Source of the DNA: Sporosarcina sp. BP05
Lineage (GTDB): Bacteria; Bacillota; Bacilli; Bacillales_A; Planococcaceae
Direction of reading: 5' to 3'
NCBI RefSeq assembly: GCF_014282005.1
Contig: NZ_JACFTD010000006.1
Location: 62,001-126,000 of the forward strand
DNA length: 64,000 nt
Part shown: positions 47,412 to 56,380 of the stretch, piece by piece
How the letters are laid out: each line of letters begins with the position of its first letter
Numbering within the stretch: position 1 is the first letter of the stretch
Program-made: the position numbers and the translations under genes
The notes under the pieces: model-generated
What the model was told of the DNA's origin: nothing
Databases searched by the model: none
The model's input: only the letters and a program-made list of their open reading frames with translations

Positions 47412-48860
47412 ATGAACCAAACATTGAATGTGAAGCAACATTTATTCTATATAAACGGTGAATGGGTTGGAGAAAGTTTGGACGAATTAACTATTGTAAA
47501 TCCAGCGAATGGTCAAATTATAGGTAGCGTCCCAATTGGCGGGGAAAAAGAAGCGAACGAGGCGATTGATGCTGCTTATGAGGCATTTCAAACCTGGTCG
47601 CAAACGACAGCTTATGAGCGTGCAACTTATTTGAAAAAGCTCTATGAACTAATGATAGAACATCGAGACGAATTGGCTCAAATAATGACGATGGAAATGG
47701 GCAAACCAATTAATGAATCCATTGGGGAAGTGACAAGTGCCGCTTCTTTTCTGGAATGGTTCGCTGAAGAAGGCAAACGCGTTTACGGAGAAGTCATACC
47801 TACACATACGACGAGTAAACGTTTGCAAGTGTGGAAAAAACCAGTTGGCGTCGTAGCCGCTATCACTCCTTGGAACTTTCCAGCTGCCATGTTAGCGCGG
47901 AAAATGGGTCCGGCTTTGGCGGCAGGTTGTACCATTGTGATTAAACCATCTAGTGAAAGCCCGTTGACGGCTATTAAAATGATAGAGCTATGTGAAAAAG
48001 CAGGGTTTCCTAAAGGTGTCATTAACTTGGTGACGGGATCTTCAAGTGAAATCGGAAAAGCAATCATGGAAAATGACAAAATTAGAAAAGTTACCTTTAC
48101 CGGATCTACCGAAGTAGGTAAAATTCTAATCGAACAAAGTGCACATCAAGTAAAACGATTATCACTCGAACTTGGTGGACATGCGCCTTTGATTGTATTA
48201 AACGACGCGAATGTGGATTTAGCTGTGAAAGGTGCGGTTGCTTCAGCATTCAGGAACGCTGGACAGACATGCGTTTGTGCCAATCGTATTTATGTACAGT
48301 CAGGTATTCACGACGAGTTTGTAGAAAAGTTCTCTGAAGTAGTTAGTCAGATGAAGGTAGGAAATGGTGCAGATGCAACTGTAGATATTGGACCATTAAT
48401 AAATCGTGCAAGTCTCGATAAGGTGATACATCATGTTGAAGATGCACTATCTAAAGGAGCAACCCTTATGACTGGAGGCAAGCTAATTACACAAGACGGG
48501 GGAACATTCTATGCCCCTACAGTGGTTAGCAACGTAGATCCGTCGATGGTCATCATGAACGAAGAAACATTTGGACCTGTAGCCCCTATTCAGAAAGTGG
48601 AAACGGTGGAAGAAGCAATCGCATTAGCGAATGACACACCGTATGGTTTAGCTGCTTATGTATTCACTGAAAGCGTTTCTACCGGCACACGTTTAATCGA
48701 ACAACTTAACTTTGGTATTGTAGGTTGGAATGATGGAACTCCTTCGGCAGTACAGGCTCCCTTCGGAGGGATGAAAGAGAGCGGAGTTGGAAGGGAAGGC
48801 GGACGTGAAGGCATTGAAGCCTTCTTAGAGACGCAATATGTTTCAATCGCGATTAGTTAA
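47412..48860 (+). CDS. gabD: NAD(P)-dependent succinate/glutarate-semialdehyde dehydrogenase
   Basis: A 482-residue aldehyde dehydrogenase of the GabD group, oxidising a C4 or C5 semialdehyde to succinate or glutarate. The nucleotide-binding FTGSTEVGKILIEQS, the general-base glutamate in LSLELGGHAPLIV and the catalytic cysteine in FRNAGQTCVCANRIYV are all present; GGMKESGVGREGGREGIE closes the domain. It is the third gene of the aminotransferase operon (58 bp after the permease). GabD enzymes often accept both C4 and C5 semialdehydes (DavD activity), so sequence alone does not decide the substrate. Confidence 0.92.
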   Translation: MNQTLNVKQHLFYINGEWVGESLDELTIVNPANGQIIGSVPIGGEKEANEAIDAAYEAFQTWSQTTAYERATYLKKLYELMIEHRDELAQIMTMEMGKPINESIGEVTSAASFLEWFAEEGKRVYGEVIPTHTTSKRLQVWKKPVGVVAAITPWNFPAAMLARKMGPALAAGCTIVIKPSSESPLTAIKMIELCEKAGFPKGVINLVTGSSSEIGKAIMENDKIRKVTFTGSTEVGKILIEQSAHQVKRLSLELGGHAPLIVLNDANVDLAVKGAVASAFRNAGQTCVCANRIYVQSGIHDEFVEKFSEVVSQMKVGNGADATVDIGPLINRASLDKVIHHVEDALSKGATLMTGGKLITQDGGTFYAPTVVSNVDPSMVIMNEETFGPVAPIQKVETVEEAIALANDTPYGLAAYVFTESVSTGTRLIEQLNFGIVGWNDGTPSAVQAPFGGMKESGVGREGGREGIEAFLETQYVSIAIS

Positions 48861-48982
48861 CGTAAGTAATTGATTGCTAAGGTATTTTAATATTTACATT
48901 ATTCATCTACAAAGTGTTATCCTTAATGATGAAACATAGATAACTAGAGAGCTATAATTCGTCCAGAGGGGAATGGGATTAA

Positions 48983-49309
48983 ATGAACACTGTTTTTATT
49001 GCGGGACATGCGAGGCTTCCATCTGGAATGGCTGCACAAAATTTATATGAAACGTTAACGATTACTGCTGAAATTGATAAGAAATATGGTGTGATTGTTA
49101 CGGCAAGTTGTACGCTGGCAACGCAACATGGTCAGGACTTTGTTCATCATTTACTGCGGGGGTATAGCTTGCAGGATGGAATTGACAAGCCTGTCGAAGC
49201 GATAAGAACACATTATTTAGGTAAGGCGGGAAATGCACTAATTTCAGCTCTGAAAGACTTATACAAACAATATGAAACGAATAACACTTCAAGGAAAATA
49301 ACTGTATAA
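48983..49309 (+). CDS. DUF3870 family protein
   Basis: A 108-residue cytoplasmic protein of unknown function. Family features are FIAGHARLPSGMAAQNLYET, an internal VIVTASCTLATQHGQDFV with a conserved Cys, and the C-terminal HYLGKAGNALISALKDLY. Small DUF3870 proteins occur, as far as I recall, near CoA-transferase and hydantoinase-type genes. It could belong to the same transcript as gabD (122 bp gap). GAGGGG precedes the ATG. Confidence 0.8.
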   Translation: MNTVFIAGHARLPSGMAAQNLYETLTITAEIDKKYGVIVTASCTLATQHGQDFVHHLLRGYSLQDGIDKPVEAIRTHYLGKAGNALISALKDLYKQYETNNTSRKITV

Positions 49310-49329
49310 CAAATCAATTATTTTAAATA

Positions 49330-49358
49330 TTTACAAATATGTGCGAATATGATAATGT
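49330..49358 (+). promoter_or_regulatory. Sigma-A promoter of the CoA-transferase operon
   Basis: TTTACA at 49330-49335 and TAATGT at 49353-49358 with a 17-base spacer, about 200 bases upstream of the gene and followed by a structured leader. Confidence 0.65.
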
Positions 49359-49364
49359 AAGAGA

Positions 49365-49532
49365 TAAGGAATCATGCTGAAACGTTTAAACGTTCATACC
49401 GCATGATCAGTATTTCATGAAAAACCATTGCTGCCTAATCTGTTCAAAATCCTTTCCGGATACTAATTCACAGATAAAAGCCAGTTCAATTAGACTTACA
49501 GCGAAACTGTAGTCTATTTGAATTGGTTTTTT
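49365..49532 (+). promoter_or_regulatory. Attenuator-like leader of the CoA-transferase operon
   Basis: The leader starts with a hairpin (ATCATGC at 49372-49378 with GCATGAT enclosing AACGTTTAAACGTT). It then has the motif AGATAAAAGCCAGTT at 49472-49486, nearly identical to AGATAGGAGCCAGTT at 44311-44325. A terminator follows: CCAGTTCAATTAGACTTACAG (from 49481, split by its arm) pairs with the segment ending TTTGAATTGG at 49526, then TTTTTT. The start codon is only 27 bases past the T-run, so the terminator must be read through for expression. Confidence 0.7.
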
Positions 49533-49559
49533 GTATTGTTTAAAAAGAGGAGTGAAAAT

Positions 49560-50720
49560 GTGACTGGAGCACTGGATACAATTCGAGTCCTTGATTTATC
49601 ACGTGTGTTGGCGGGGCCATACTGCACGATGATATTAGGTGATCTCGGAGCAGAAGTGATAAAAGTGGAATCACCTAGTGGTAGTGATGAAACGCGTAAA
49701 TGGGGCCCTCCATTTGAAAACGGAGTGAGTGCATATTACTTGAGTGCGAACCGTAATAAAAAAGCGATCACCGTTGATTTAAAGTCCGAAGACGGGGTTG
49801 AAATTATAAAACAACTCATTCGCGAGAGTGATGTGTTAATAAATAACTTCAAGACTGGTACGATGGAGCGTTTCGGCTTGGGCTACGATACACTTGCGGA
49901 AATCAATCCACGTCTTGTTTATTGCTCAATTACTGGTTTTGGGGAAACAGGCCCAGACAGAAATGCTCCTGGTTATGACTTCATCATTCAGGCAATGAGT
50001 GGGCTGATGAGTATTACGGGAAACAAAGAATCCGGACCACAAAAAACGGGAGTGGCCATTACAGATGTTTTGACAGGATTGTACGCATGTATTGGCATTC
50101 AAGGTGCATTACTGGAACGGGTACAGTCTGGAAAAGGGCAGAAATTGGATATAGCCCTATACGACACAGCTGTTAGTGCATTGGTTAATATAGGAAGTAA
50201 CTATTTGATGTCTGGAAAGATTCCGACAGCACTTGGCAATGAACATGCCAATATCGTTCCGTATCAAACATTTCAAACATTAGATGGTGAAATTGTCATT
50301 GCAGTCGGGAATGACAATCAGTTTACATCCCTTTGCAACATAATGGATGTTCAACAACTAGCGAATGACGAACGTTTTAAGACGAATCCAAAGCGAGTAG
50401 AAAATCGAAAAGAATTGATTTCTTTATTGCAAGCTGTCTTTTCGACAAAAATGTCTGCACACTGGCATGAGTTGTGCCGAGAAAATAATATTCCATGCGG
50501 TCCAATCCAAAACTTGGAACAAGTCGTAAATGACCCGCAATTGATTTCACGCAATATGTTCATCGAGCATGAACATCCAACTGCTGGAAAGATAAAAATG
50601 ATTGGCAGTCCTTTAAAATTGTCACGGACACCCGTCAAAATGAGACATCATCCACCCAATCCGGGAGAACATAATGTTGAAATAATCGGTCGTTTAGGCA
50701 TACCAAATACGAATATATAA
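49560..50720 (+). CDS. Class III acyl-CoA transferase (CaiB/BaiF family)
   Basis: A 386-residue cytoplasmic CoA-transferase that moves CoA between carboxylic acids through an Asp-bound intermediate. Marks are VLDLSRVLAGPYCTMILGDL, EVIKVESPSGSDETRKWGPP, the catalytic-Asp region INPRLVYCSITGFGETGPD (nucleophile next to RNAPGYDFIIQA), and NIVPYQTFQTLDGEIVIAVG. GTG at 49560 has AGAGGAG seven bases upstream; a longer frame would begin inside the terminator. It is 15 bp ahead of the acyl-CoA dehydrogenase. The pairing resembles succinyl-CoA:glutarate CoA-transferase with glutaryl-CoA dehydrogenase; this assignment is inferred. Confidence 0.9.
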   Translation: MTGALDTIRVLDLSRVLAGPYCTMILGDLGAEVIKVESPSGSDETRKWGPPFENGVSAYYLSANRNKKAITVDLKSEDGVEIIKQLIRESDVLINNFKTGTMERFGLGYDTLAEINPRLVYCSITGFGETGPDRNAPGYDFIIQAMSGLMSITGNKESGPQKTGVAITDVLTGLYACIGIQGALLERVQSGKGQKLDIALYDTAVSALVNIGSNYLMSGKIPTALGNEHANIVPYQTFQTLDGEIVIAVGNDNQFTSLCNIMDVQQLANDERFKTNPKRVENRKELISLLQAVFSTKMSAHWHELCRENNIPCGPIQNLEQVVNDPQLISRNMFIEHEHPTAGKIKMIGSPLKLSRTPVKMRHHPPNPGEHNVEIIGRLGIPNTNI

Positions 50721-50735
50721 AAGGGAGATGTTAGT

Positions 50736-51953
50736 ATGAACTTTTCATTTACAGAAGAGCAGAATATGGTACGACACACGGTAAGAGGATTTGTTGATAA
50801 GGAAATTATGCCCCATATCGGGGACTGGGATCGTGAAGGGAAATATGATCCGTCTATTTTGCCGAAACTCGCTGAACTTGGATTAATGGGTGTTTGTATA
50901 CCTGAACAATACGGTGGAAGTGGGATGGATTATAATTCATTGGCAATTGTTTGCGAAGAACTTGAGCGCGGAGATACTGCTTTCCGGACTGCTGTTTCGG
51001 TCCATACGGGTTTAAATAGCATGACATTGCTTCAATGGGGTAACGAGGAACAGAAGCGTAAATATTTAATTCCGCAAGCAAAAGGTGAAAAGATTGGCGC
51101 TTTTGGACTGACTGAACCTGGAGCGGGCTCGGACGTTGCAGCAATGCAAACGACGGCTATAAAAGAGGGCAATCATTATATTTTAAATGGACAGAAGACA
51201 TGGATCTCCTTGTGTGATCAAGCTGATAACTTCCTAGTATTTGCATACACAGACGATAAATCAAAGAAACATAAAGGGATATCGGCATTCATCGTAGAAC
51301 GGACTTGGGAAGGCTTTTCTTCAAAGGCGATCAAAGGGAAACTAGGTATCCGAGCTGGAAATACAGGCGAGATATTTTTTGAAAATGTCAAAGTTCCTGA
51401 AGAGAACTTACTTGGAGAAGAAGGCGAAGGATTCAAAATTGCAATGGCTGCACTTGATAACGGGCGTTTTACTGTTGCAGCAGGAGCAGTCGGACAAATT
51501 ATGGCTTGTATAGAAGCGAGCGTAGCTTATTGTCATGAACGTGAGACATTCGGTAAACAAATAGGCAAACATCAACTTGTCCAACAGATGATCGCAAACA
51601 TGGAAGCTGGATTTGAAATGAGCCGTTTACTCGTCTACCGTGCAGGCGAACTGAAAAATGAAGGGAAACGCAATACGAGAGAAACCTCACTGGCGAAATG
51701 GCAAGCATGTGATTTTGCCAATAAAGCGGCAGATGATGCTGTTCAGATTCACGGTGCATACGGTTATTCGGATGAGTATCCAGTCGAGCGCTATTTGCGG
51801 AATTCCAAAGCGCCAGTAATTTATGAAGGAACACGCGAGATTCATACAGTCATGCAGGCTGAATATGTGTTAGGGTACCGTGAAGATAAAAAACTAAATG
51901 AAATGTTGCCTGCTTGGAAGGAAGAAGAGGAAAGCGTAAAATCTCTTGTGTAA
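50736..51953 (+). CDS. Acyl-CoA dehydrogenase, glutaryl-CoA dehydrogenase-like
   Basis: A 405-residue FAD enzyme. General features are [30 protein letters not shown] and the catalytic glutamate in [17 protein letters not shown]. The stretch [16 protein letters not shown] lines up with DSGYRSAMSVQSSL of glutaryl-CoA dehydrogenase, in which the arginine binds the free carboxylate of glutaryl-CoA, so a dicarboxylyl-CoA substrate is likely. Tyr-Glu at the catalytic site is also shared. The product would be crotonyl-CoA (or an unsaturated C6 acyl-CoA for adipyl-CoA). Cotranscribed with the CoA-transferase. A C-terminal tail of about 20 acidic residues is unusual. Confidence 0.85.
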   Translation: MNFSFTEEQNMVRHTVRGFVDKEIMPHIGDWDREGKYDPSILPKLAELGLMGVCIPEQYGGSGMDYNSLAIVCEELERGDTAFRTAVSVHTGLNSMTLLQWGNEEQKRKYLIPQAKGEKIGAFGLTEPGAGSDVAAMQTTAIKEGNHYILNGQKTWISLCDQADNFLVFAYTDDKSKKHKGISAFIVERTWEGFSSKAIKGKLGIRAGNTGEIFFENVKVPEENLLGEEGEGFKIAMAALDNGRFTVAAGAVGQIMACIEASVAYCHERETFGKQIGKHQLVQQMIANMEAGFEMSRLLVYRAGELKNEGKRNTRETSLAKWQACDFANKAADDAVQIHGAYGYSDEYPVERYLRNSKAPVIYEGTREIHTVMQAEYVLGYREDKKLNEMLPAWKEEEESVKSLV

Positions 51954-51972
51954 GTGAATAAATAGGTATAGG

Positions 51973-52064
51973 AAGACCTTTTCTAGACGTTTTAAAGTCC
52001 TTATAACTTATCATTTTTAAGAAAGTTAATGGATTGTTGAAACGACTGGGGAAGGTCTTTTTTT
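51973..52064 (+). terminator. Long-stem terminator after the acyl-CoA dehydrogenase gene
   Basis: AAGACCTT (51973-51980) pairs with AAGGTCTT (52052-52059); AGACGTTTTAAAGTCC pairs imperfectly with GGATTGTTGAAACGACT inside; a seven-base T-run follows. It ends the upstream operon 20 bp past the stop. Confidence 0.75.
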
Positions 52065-52164
52065 AAAAAAATAGTACTTCATGCAGTTATTGTTGCAGGT
52101 GTTGGTAAGTTAGGTTATTCAAATTGATTAGGTTCTACTGGATAGCCTAGCTTTTTTGTGGTCA

Positions 52165-52178
52165 TGAAAACGCTTTCA
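52165..52178 (+). promoter_or_regulatory. cre site (CcpA) ahead of hyuA
   Basis: TGAAAACGCTTTCA matches the cre consensus fully. It is 31 bases before the TTG start of the hyuA-like gene, so glucose should repress the HyuA/HyuB genes. Confidence 0.85.
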
Positions 52179-52208
52179 TTGAAGTTGAGATAAAAGGAGA
52201 GGGATAGA

Positions 52209-54245
52209 TTGGCAAATTATCGTTTCGCAGTCGATGTTGGAGGAACTTTTACAGATGTATTTGTTTTCGATGAAAAGAAGAAAGAAATGTTTATCACAAA
52301 GGTGGCTTCCACGCCAACAAAACCCGAAAAAGGAATTGTAGAAGCTATTAAAAAAACAGGATTATCTGGAAAAGATATCTTGCAATTTTCACATGGAACT
52401 ACGGTTGGAACAAATGCTTTAATTGAACGGAAATTACCAAACACCGCACTAGTAACAACAAAAGGATTTCGTGATGTTACGGAGATCCGCGACGGAACAA
52501 GAGTAGACTTATGGGATGCCTACAATGACGTTGCACCACCTTATATTAAGCGCCGCGATCGATTCGAGGTAACGGAAAGAATGGACTACTCTGGGAAAAT
52601 AGTAGAAAGAATTGATGAAAAAGAAGTAAGGGTTCTAGGGGCTAAGCTCAAACGACGTGGTGTTGAATCTGTTGCAATTTGCTTTATCAATGCTTATAAC
52701 AATGGGGAGCATGAAGCAAGGGTGAAAGAAATTCTACAAGAAGAATTAGGTGATGTTTATATCTGTGCTTCAAGTGATATTTTACCTGAAATTTTTGAAC
52801 ATGAAAGAATGAGCACAACAATTATAAATGCTGTCCTCGGTCCAACGGTCAGTCATTATATTCAAAAACTTGAGGTGGAGATGGAGGGCTTAGGGTATGA
52901 GGGAGATATCTTAGTTCTTCACTCTGGAGGAGGAGTGATGACTTCGGAGACGGTTCCGCGTTATTCTGCTCGTTTGGCAGGTTCCGGAATTGCGGCGGGG
53001 GCAATTGCTAGTAAATATATTGCAAACTTATGTGGCTATGAAAACGCGATTGGATTTGATATGGGAGGAACGAGTACGGATATTTCATTAATGTATGAAA
53101 ATGAGTTAAGAATAACGAAGGACTGGTGCATTGAATATGGCTATCCAATCGGATTTCCAAGTATAGAAATATTAACGATTGGAGCCGGAGGTGGGAGCAT
53201 TTCTTGGATTGACGAGGGGGGATCGCTACGCAATGGACCACAAAGTGCTGGTGCTGAGCCTGGTCCTGCTTGTTATGGACTCGGCGGTTTGGAACCAACG
53301 AATACGGATGCAAACTTGGTGCTTGGAAGGTTGGATACAAAGCTACTTGGCGGTCAAATGCTATTAGATAAGGAAGCCTCCCTAAAAGCTGTTCAAGATT
53401 TCATTGGAAATCCATTTGATCTAAGCGTAGCAGAAGCAGCGAACTCGATTTTAAAAGTGGCAAATGCAAATATGTGTGATGCACTTCGTTTAATATCAGT
53501 GCGCAGAGGTTATGACCCACGCGATTTTGCACTTGTGGCATTTGGTGGTGCTGGAGGGCTTCATGGAGCTTATTTGGCAAAAGAAATGGACATCCCAACT
53601 GTTATTATCCCGCCGCATTCGGGAGTAGCGGCTGCGATGGGTTGCTTGATGGTTGACGTTCAACATGATATTACAAAAACATTTATGGCAGATGCGAAGA
53701 ATGTTTCAATCGAGGAATTGGAAGCAGAGTTTGTTGAGATGGAAAAAGAGGCGAAAAACCTTTTAGAAGAAGAGAAGATTGATGAAAGTGCTATGAATTT
53801 TATTCGTTACATCGATATGCGTTACGCGGGTCAATGGCGTTCGCTGGCAATTACAATTGGTCGGACGCTAGATTCAATCGAAGGAGCACTTGAACAATTT
53901 CATCAGGAACATGAACGTGAATTTGCCTTTTCTAATAAAAATCAAAATGTAGAAATATACGGATTGCGAGTTGCGGCAATTGGTATGGTGGAGAAACCTG
54001 AACTTCCGAAGAAGATTATTGCAGGAACATTAGAGTCAGCATTTAAAGAAGCACGTTCTGTTTACTTTGAAGAGGCTGGTGGGTTTGTACCTACACCAAT
54101 ATATGCAAGAGAGGCTATTCCTACAGGGGTTGAAATAAAGGGACCAGCAATTATTTCGCAATTGGATTCAACGATTGTAATACCTCCATTTTTCACTGCG
54201 ATAGCAGATGACTATCGAAATATTATTATTAACTACATTAAGTAA
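52209..54245 (+). CDS. hyuA: Hydantoinase/oxoprolinase family subunit A (HyuA)
   Basis: A 678-residue ATP-binding subunit of an ATP-dependent amide-ring hydrolase or carboxylase. Actin-like ATPase motifs are VDVGGTFTDVFVFDEKKK, FSHGTTVGTNALIERKLP, and AIGFDMGGTSTDISLMYE; the C-terminal part has FGGAGGLHGAYLAKEMDIP. Relatives are N-methylhydantoinase, 5-oxoprolinase, the caprolactamase/valerolactamase OplBA-CapAB, and acetone or acetophenone carboxylases. No third carboxylase subunit is adjacent, so a lactam or hydantoin ring opener is favoured. Start TTG with GGAGAGGGA upstream. It is 14 bp from hyuB. Confidence 0.92.
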   Translation: MANYRFAVDVGGTFTDVFVFDEKKKEMFITKVASTPTKPEKGIVEAIKKTGLSGKDILQFSHGTTVGTNALIERKLPNTALVTTKGFRDVTEIRDGTRVDLWDAYNDVAPPYIKRRDRFEVTERMDYSGKIVERIDEKEVRVLGAKLKRRGVESVAICFINAYNNGEHEARVKEILQEELGDVYICASSDILPEIFEHERMSTTIINAVLGPTVSHYIQKLEVEMEGLGYEGDILVLHSGGGVMTSETVPRYSARLAGSGIAAGAIASKYIANLCGYENAIGFDMGGTSTDISLMYENELRITKDWCIEYGYPIGFPSIEILTIGAGGGSISWIDEGGSLRNGPQSAGAEPGPACYGLGGLEPTNTDANLVLGRLDTKLLGGQMLLDKEASLKAVQDFIGNPFDLSVAEAANSILKVANANMCDALRLISVRRGYDPRDFALVAFGGAGGLHGAYLAKEMDIPTVIIPPHSGVAAAMGCLMVDVQHDITKTFMADAKNVSIEELEAEFVEMEKEAKNLLEEEKIDESAMNFIRYIDMRYAGQWRSLAITIGRTLDSIEGALEQFHQEHEREFAFSNKNQNVEIYGLRVAAIGMVEKPELPKKIIAGTLESAFKEARSVYFEEAGGFVPTPIYAREAIPTGVEIKGPAIISQLDSTIVIPPFFTAIADDYRNIIINYIK

Positions 54246-54259
54246 AAGGGGGAATAGCG

Positions 54260-56230
54260 ATGACGACAAAACTAGAGTTATTTCAGAGTAAATTAGATCC
54301 CGTAACTTTTGAAGTATTAAGAAATGCATTTGTGAACTTAGTTGACCAAATGTCGGAACAAGTGTTGAGAACTTGTTATTCTTTTGTTATTTATAATCGT
54401 GATTTTAGTTCCGCGCTTTGTGATTCAGGAGGGAACACAATCGCCCAAGGGACGCAGGATATATCTGTTCATGTTGGAACCCTTCACTTAACAGCAAAAG
54501 CAGTCATTGAGGATTTTGAGGGAGATATTCATCCTGGAGATGTATTTTTAGTTAACGACCCCTATAGAGGCGGGACACATTTTAGTGATACAAGAGTTGT
54601 TCGTCCCGTTTTTCATAGGGGTGAAATAATTGCCTATATGCAAGTCAATGGTCACTGGGCAGATATGGGTGGTTCTACGCCAGGCTCATTTGATATTAAA
54701 GCCAAAAACCACTATGGAGAAGGAATGAGAATACCTCCAGTCCGAATTTATAGCAAAGGCGTGTTTTTAAAAGATGTAGCAAATTTACTTGTGTCCAATA
54801 TGCGTGTTCCGCAAGAAAGACTAGGAGATTTAAGGTCACAAGTGGAGGCAACGAAAGTAGGGGAGCGGCAACTACTCGAATTGATTCATAAATATGGAGT
54901 AGAGACAGTCCTGATTGCTTTCGATGAAGTACAAGATTATGTGGAACGTGTAACAAGAGCGAATGTGAAAAATTTACCTGATGGTACATGGGAAGCAACG
55001 GATTTCATTGATATGGATCCGGAAGTGGGAGATGGACTGATTCCAATCCACGTAAAAATGACAATTAAAGATGACGAGATATTTTATGATTTAAGTGGCT
55101 CACACAGCTATATAGGTTGTTTTCTAAATTCAGGATATGGTGCTTCTCTATCGGCAACTTATGCTGGAACAAAGACTTTCTTTCCGGAAATCCCACTGAA
55201 TTCAGGATTTTACAGAGTTGTTCATGTTGAATTACCTGAAGACTCAGTTGTCAATGCACCTTGTCCAGTTGCTGTTACAGGCTTTTGTTCCGGTGCCTAT
55301 GAGAAAATCATGAATGCTTGTTTTGAGCTGTGGTCAACGATTCTTCCGGAACGAGCACTAGCTTGCTCGTTTAACCTAGAGTACTTACTGGTAGGTGGTT
55401 GGGATACGAGAAAGAAAGAACAAGAGTATTTTATGTGGTACGACTGGATGGCTGGAGGTCATGGGGGTAGAAATAATCGAGATGGGGCAAACGCATTATC
55501 ACCAGTGTTTGGCGTAGGCTTGAGCATTCAATCTTGTGAAGGCCAAGAAAGATTATCGCCGGTTGTTACAACTAAACATGAAATTATGATGGACTCTGGT
55601 GGTCCCGGTGAATACCGTGGAGGATGCGGAATTGAAAAAGGCGGCGTTTTAACAGCCGTGACAGATACAGTTATGTCTTATTGCTGTGATCGATCAAGAT
55701 CTATTACATGGGGGCTTTTTGGTGGATTACCTTCCTCGCCTCATGGTGCCTGGTTAAACCCGGAAAAAGAAAATAAGGAGTATTTAGGGGCGATATTCTC
55801 CAATGTTAAAGTAAATAGCGGAGATTCATTTTTGAGACCTTCAGCGGGCGGTGGCGGTCTTGGAGACCCGCTAAAACGAGATCCCAATGCAGTGATTGAG
55901 GATGTTATTGACGAATACGTATCAATTGAACGAGCGAAAAAGGACTATGGTGTTGTGATTACTGAAATCGATCGGGATCTAGATTTATTTGAACTTGATG
56001 AAAAAGGGACGAGAATTGCACGCGAGCATATTCGGGCTAATCGAAAGGCATGGCTGCAAGAAGATATTGAAAAGGTAGCAAAGTTGTATTTGTCAGGAGA
56101 GGTTGACCAGCTTGACCTCATACGGAAATATGGTGTTGTCTTCGATTACGAGAAAAATGAAATCCTGCCAAAGTCAACGGAACAATACCGAGAAATGCTT
56201 CACGAAAGAATGGTTCCACATTGGAGCTGA
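54260..56230 (+). CDS. hyuB: Hydantoinase/oxoprolinase family subunit B (HyuB)
   Basis: A 656-residue partner of HyuA. Family features are DPVTFEVLRNAFVNLVDQMS, FLVNDPYRGGTHFSDTRVVR, CSGAYEKIMNACFELWSTI, GGPGEYRGGCGIEKGG and near the C-terminus SAGGGGLGDPLKRDP. The two subunits together would hydrolyse an amide ring at the cost of ATP. It is somewhat longer than the usual 520-600 residue HyuB, with an extra C-terminal helical region (residues about 570-656). AAGGGGG precedes the ATG. A terminator shared with phaJ follows. Confidence 0.92.
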   Translation: MTTKLELFQSKLDPVTFEVLRNAFVNLVDQMSEQVLRTCYSFVIYNRDFSSALCDSGGNTIAQGTQDISVHVGTLHLTAKAVIEDFEGDIHPGDVFLVNDPYRGGTHFSDTRVVRPVFHRGEIIAYMQVNGHWADMGGSTPGSFDIKAKNHYGEGMRIPPVRIYSKGVFLKDVANLLVSNMRVPQERLGDLRSQVEATKVGERQLLELIHKYGVETVLIAFDEVQDYVERVTRANVKNLPDGTWEATDFIDMDPEVGDGLIPIHVKMTIKDDEIFYDLSGSHSYIGCFLNSGYGASLSATYAGTKTFFPEIPLNSGFYRVVHVELPEDSVVNAPCPVAVTGFCSGAYEKIMNACFELWSTILPERALACSFNLEYLLVGGWDTRKKEQEYFMWYDWMAGGHGGRNNRDGANALSPVFGVGLSIQSCEGQERLSPVVTTKHEIMMDSGGPGEYRGGCGIEKGGVLTAVTDTVMSYCCDRSRSITWGLFGGLPSSPHGAWLNPEKENKEYLGAIFSNVKVNSGDSFLRPSAGGGGLGDPLKRDPNAVIEDVIDEYVSIERAKKDYGVVITEIDRDLDLFELDEKGTRIAREHIRANRKAWLQEDIEKVAKLYLSGEVDQLDLIRKYGVVFDYEKNEILPKSTEQYREMLHERMVPHWS

Positions 56231-56277
56231 GTTTAAGGAACCCAGGAAATACGGGGATAAGTATCCCAATCAAAACT

Positions 56278-56312
56278 AAACCGCTGGCAGGTATTCCTGA
56301 GCCAGCGGTTTA
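56278..56312. terminator. Bidirectional terminator between hyuB and phaJ
   Basis: AAACCGCTGGC pairs perfectly with GCCAGCGGTTT, flanked by short A- and T-rich tracts. Confidence 0.85.
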
Positions 56313-56380
56313 ATCATTTTCGTATCTAAAACAACATGTAAGTGCTTAAGAAAAGTGCAAATACGACATGCTTGAAAAAC

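Noticed and set aside
44492..48860. Plain GABA shunt (gabT-gabP-gabD) only
   Set aside because: It would explain three genes but not the CoA-transferase and glutaryl-CoA-dehydrogenase-like pair that share the leader motif. Still possible for the first operon alone.
49518..49559. Longer N-terminus for the CoA-transferase
   Set aside because: The extra codons are the terminator stem and T-run of the leader; AGAGGAG points to GTG 49560.
52209..56230. Acetone or acetophenone carboxylase for HyuA/HyuB
   Set aside because: No small gamma subunit or biotin/CoA partner typical of these carboxylases is adjacent, and neighbours suit amino acid or lactam breakdown better. Not excluded.
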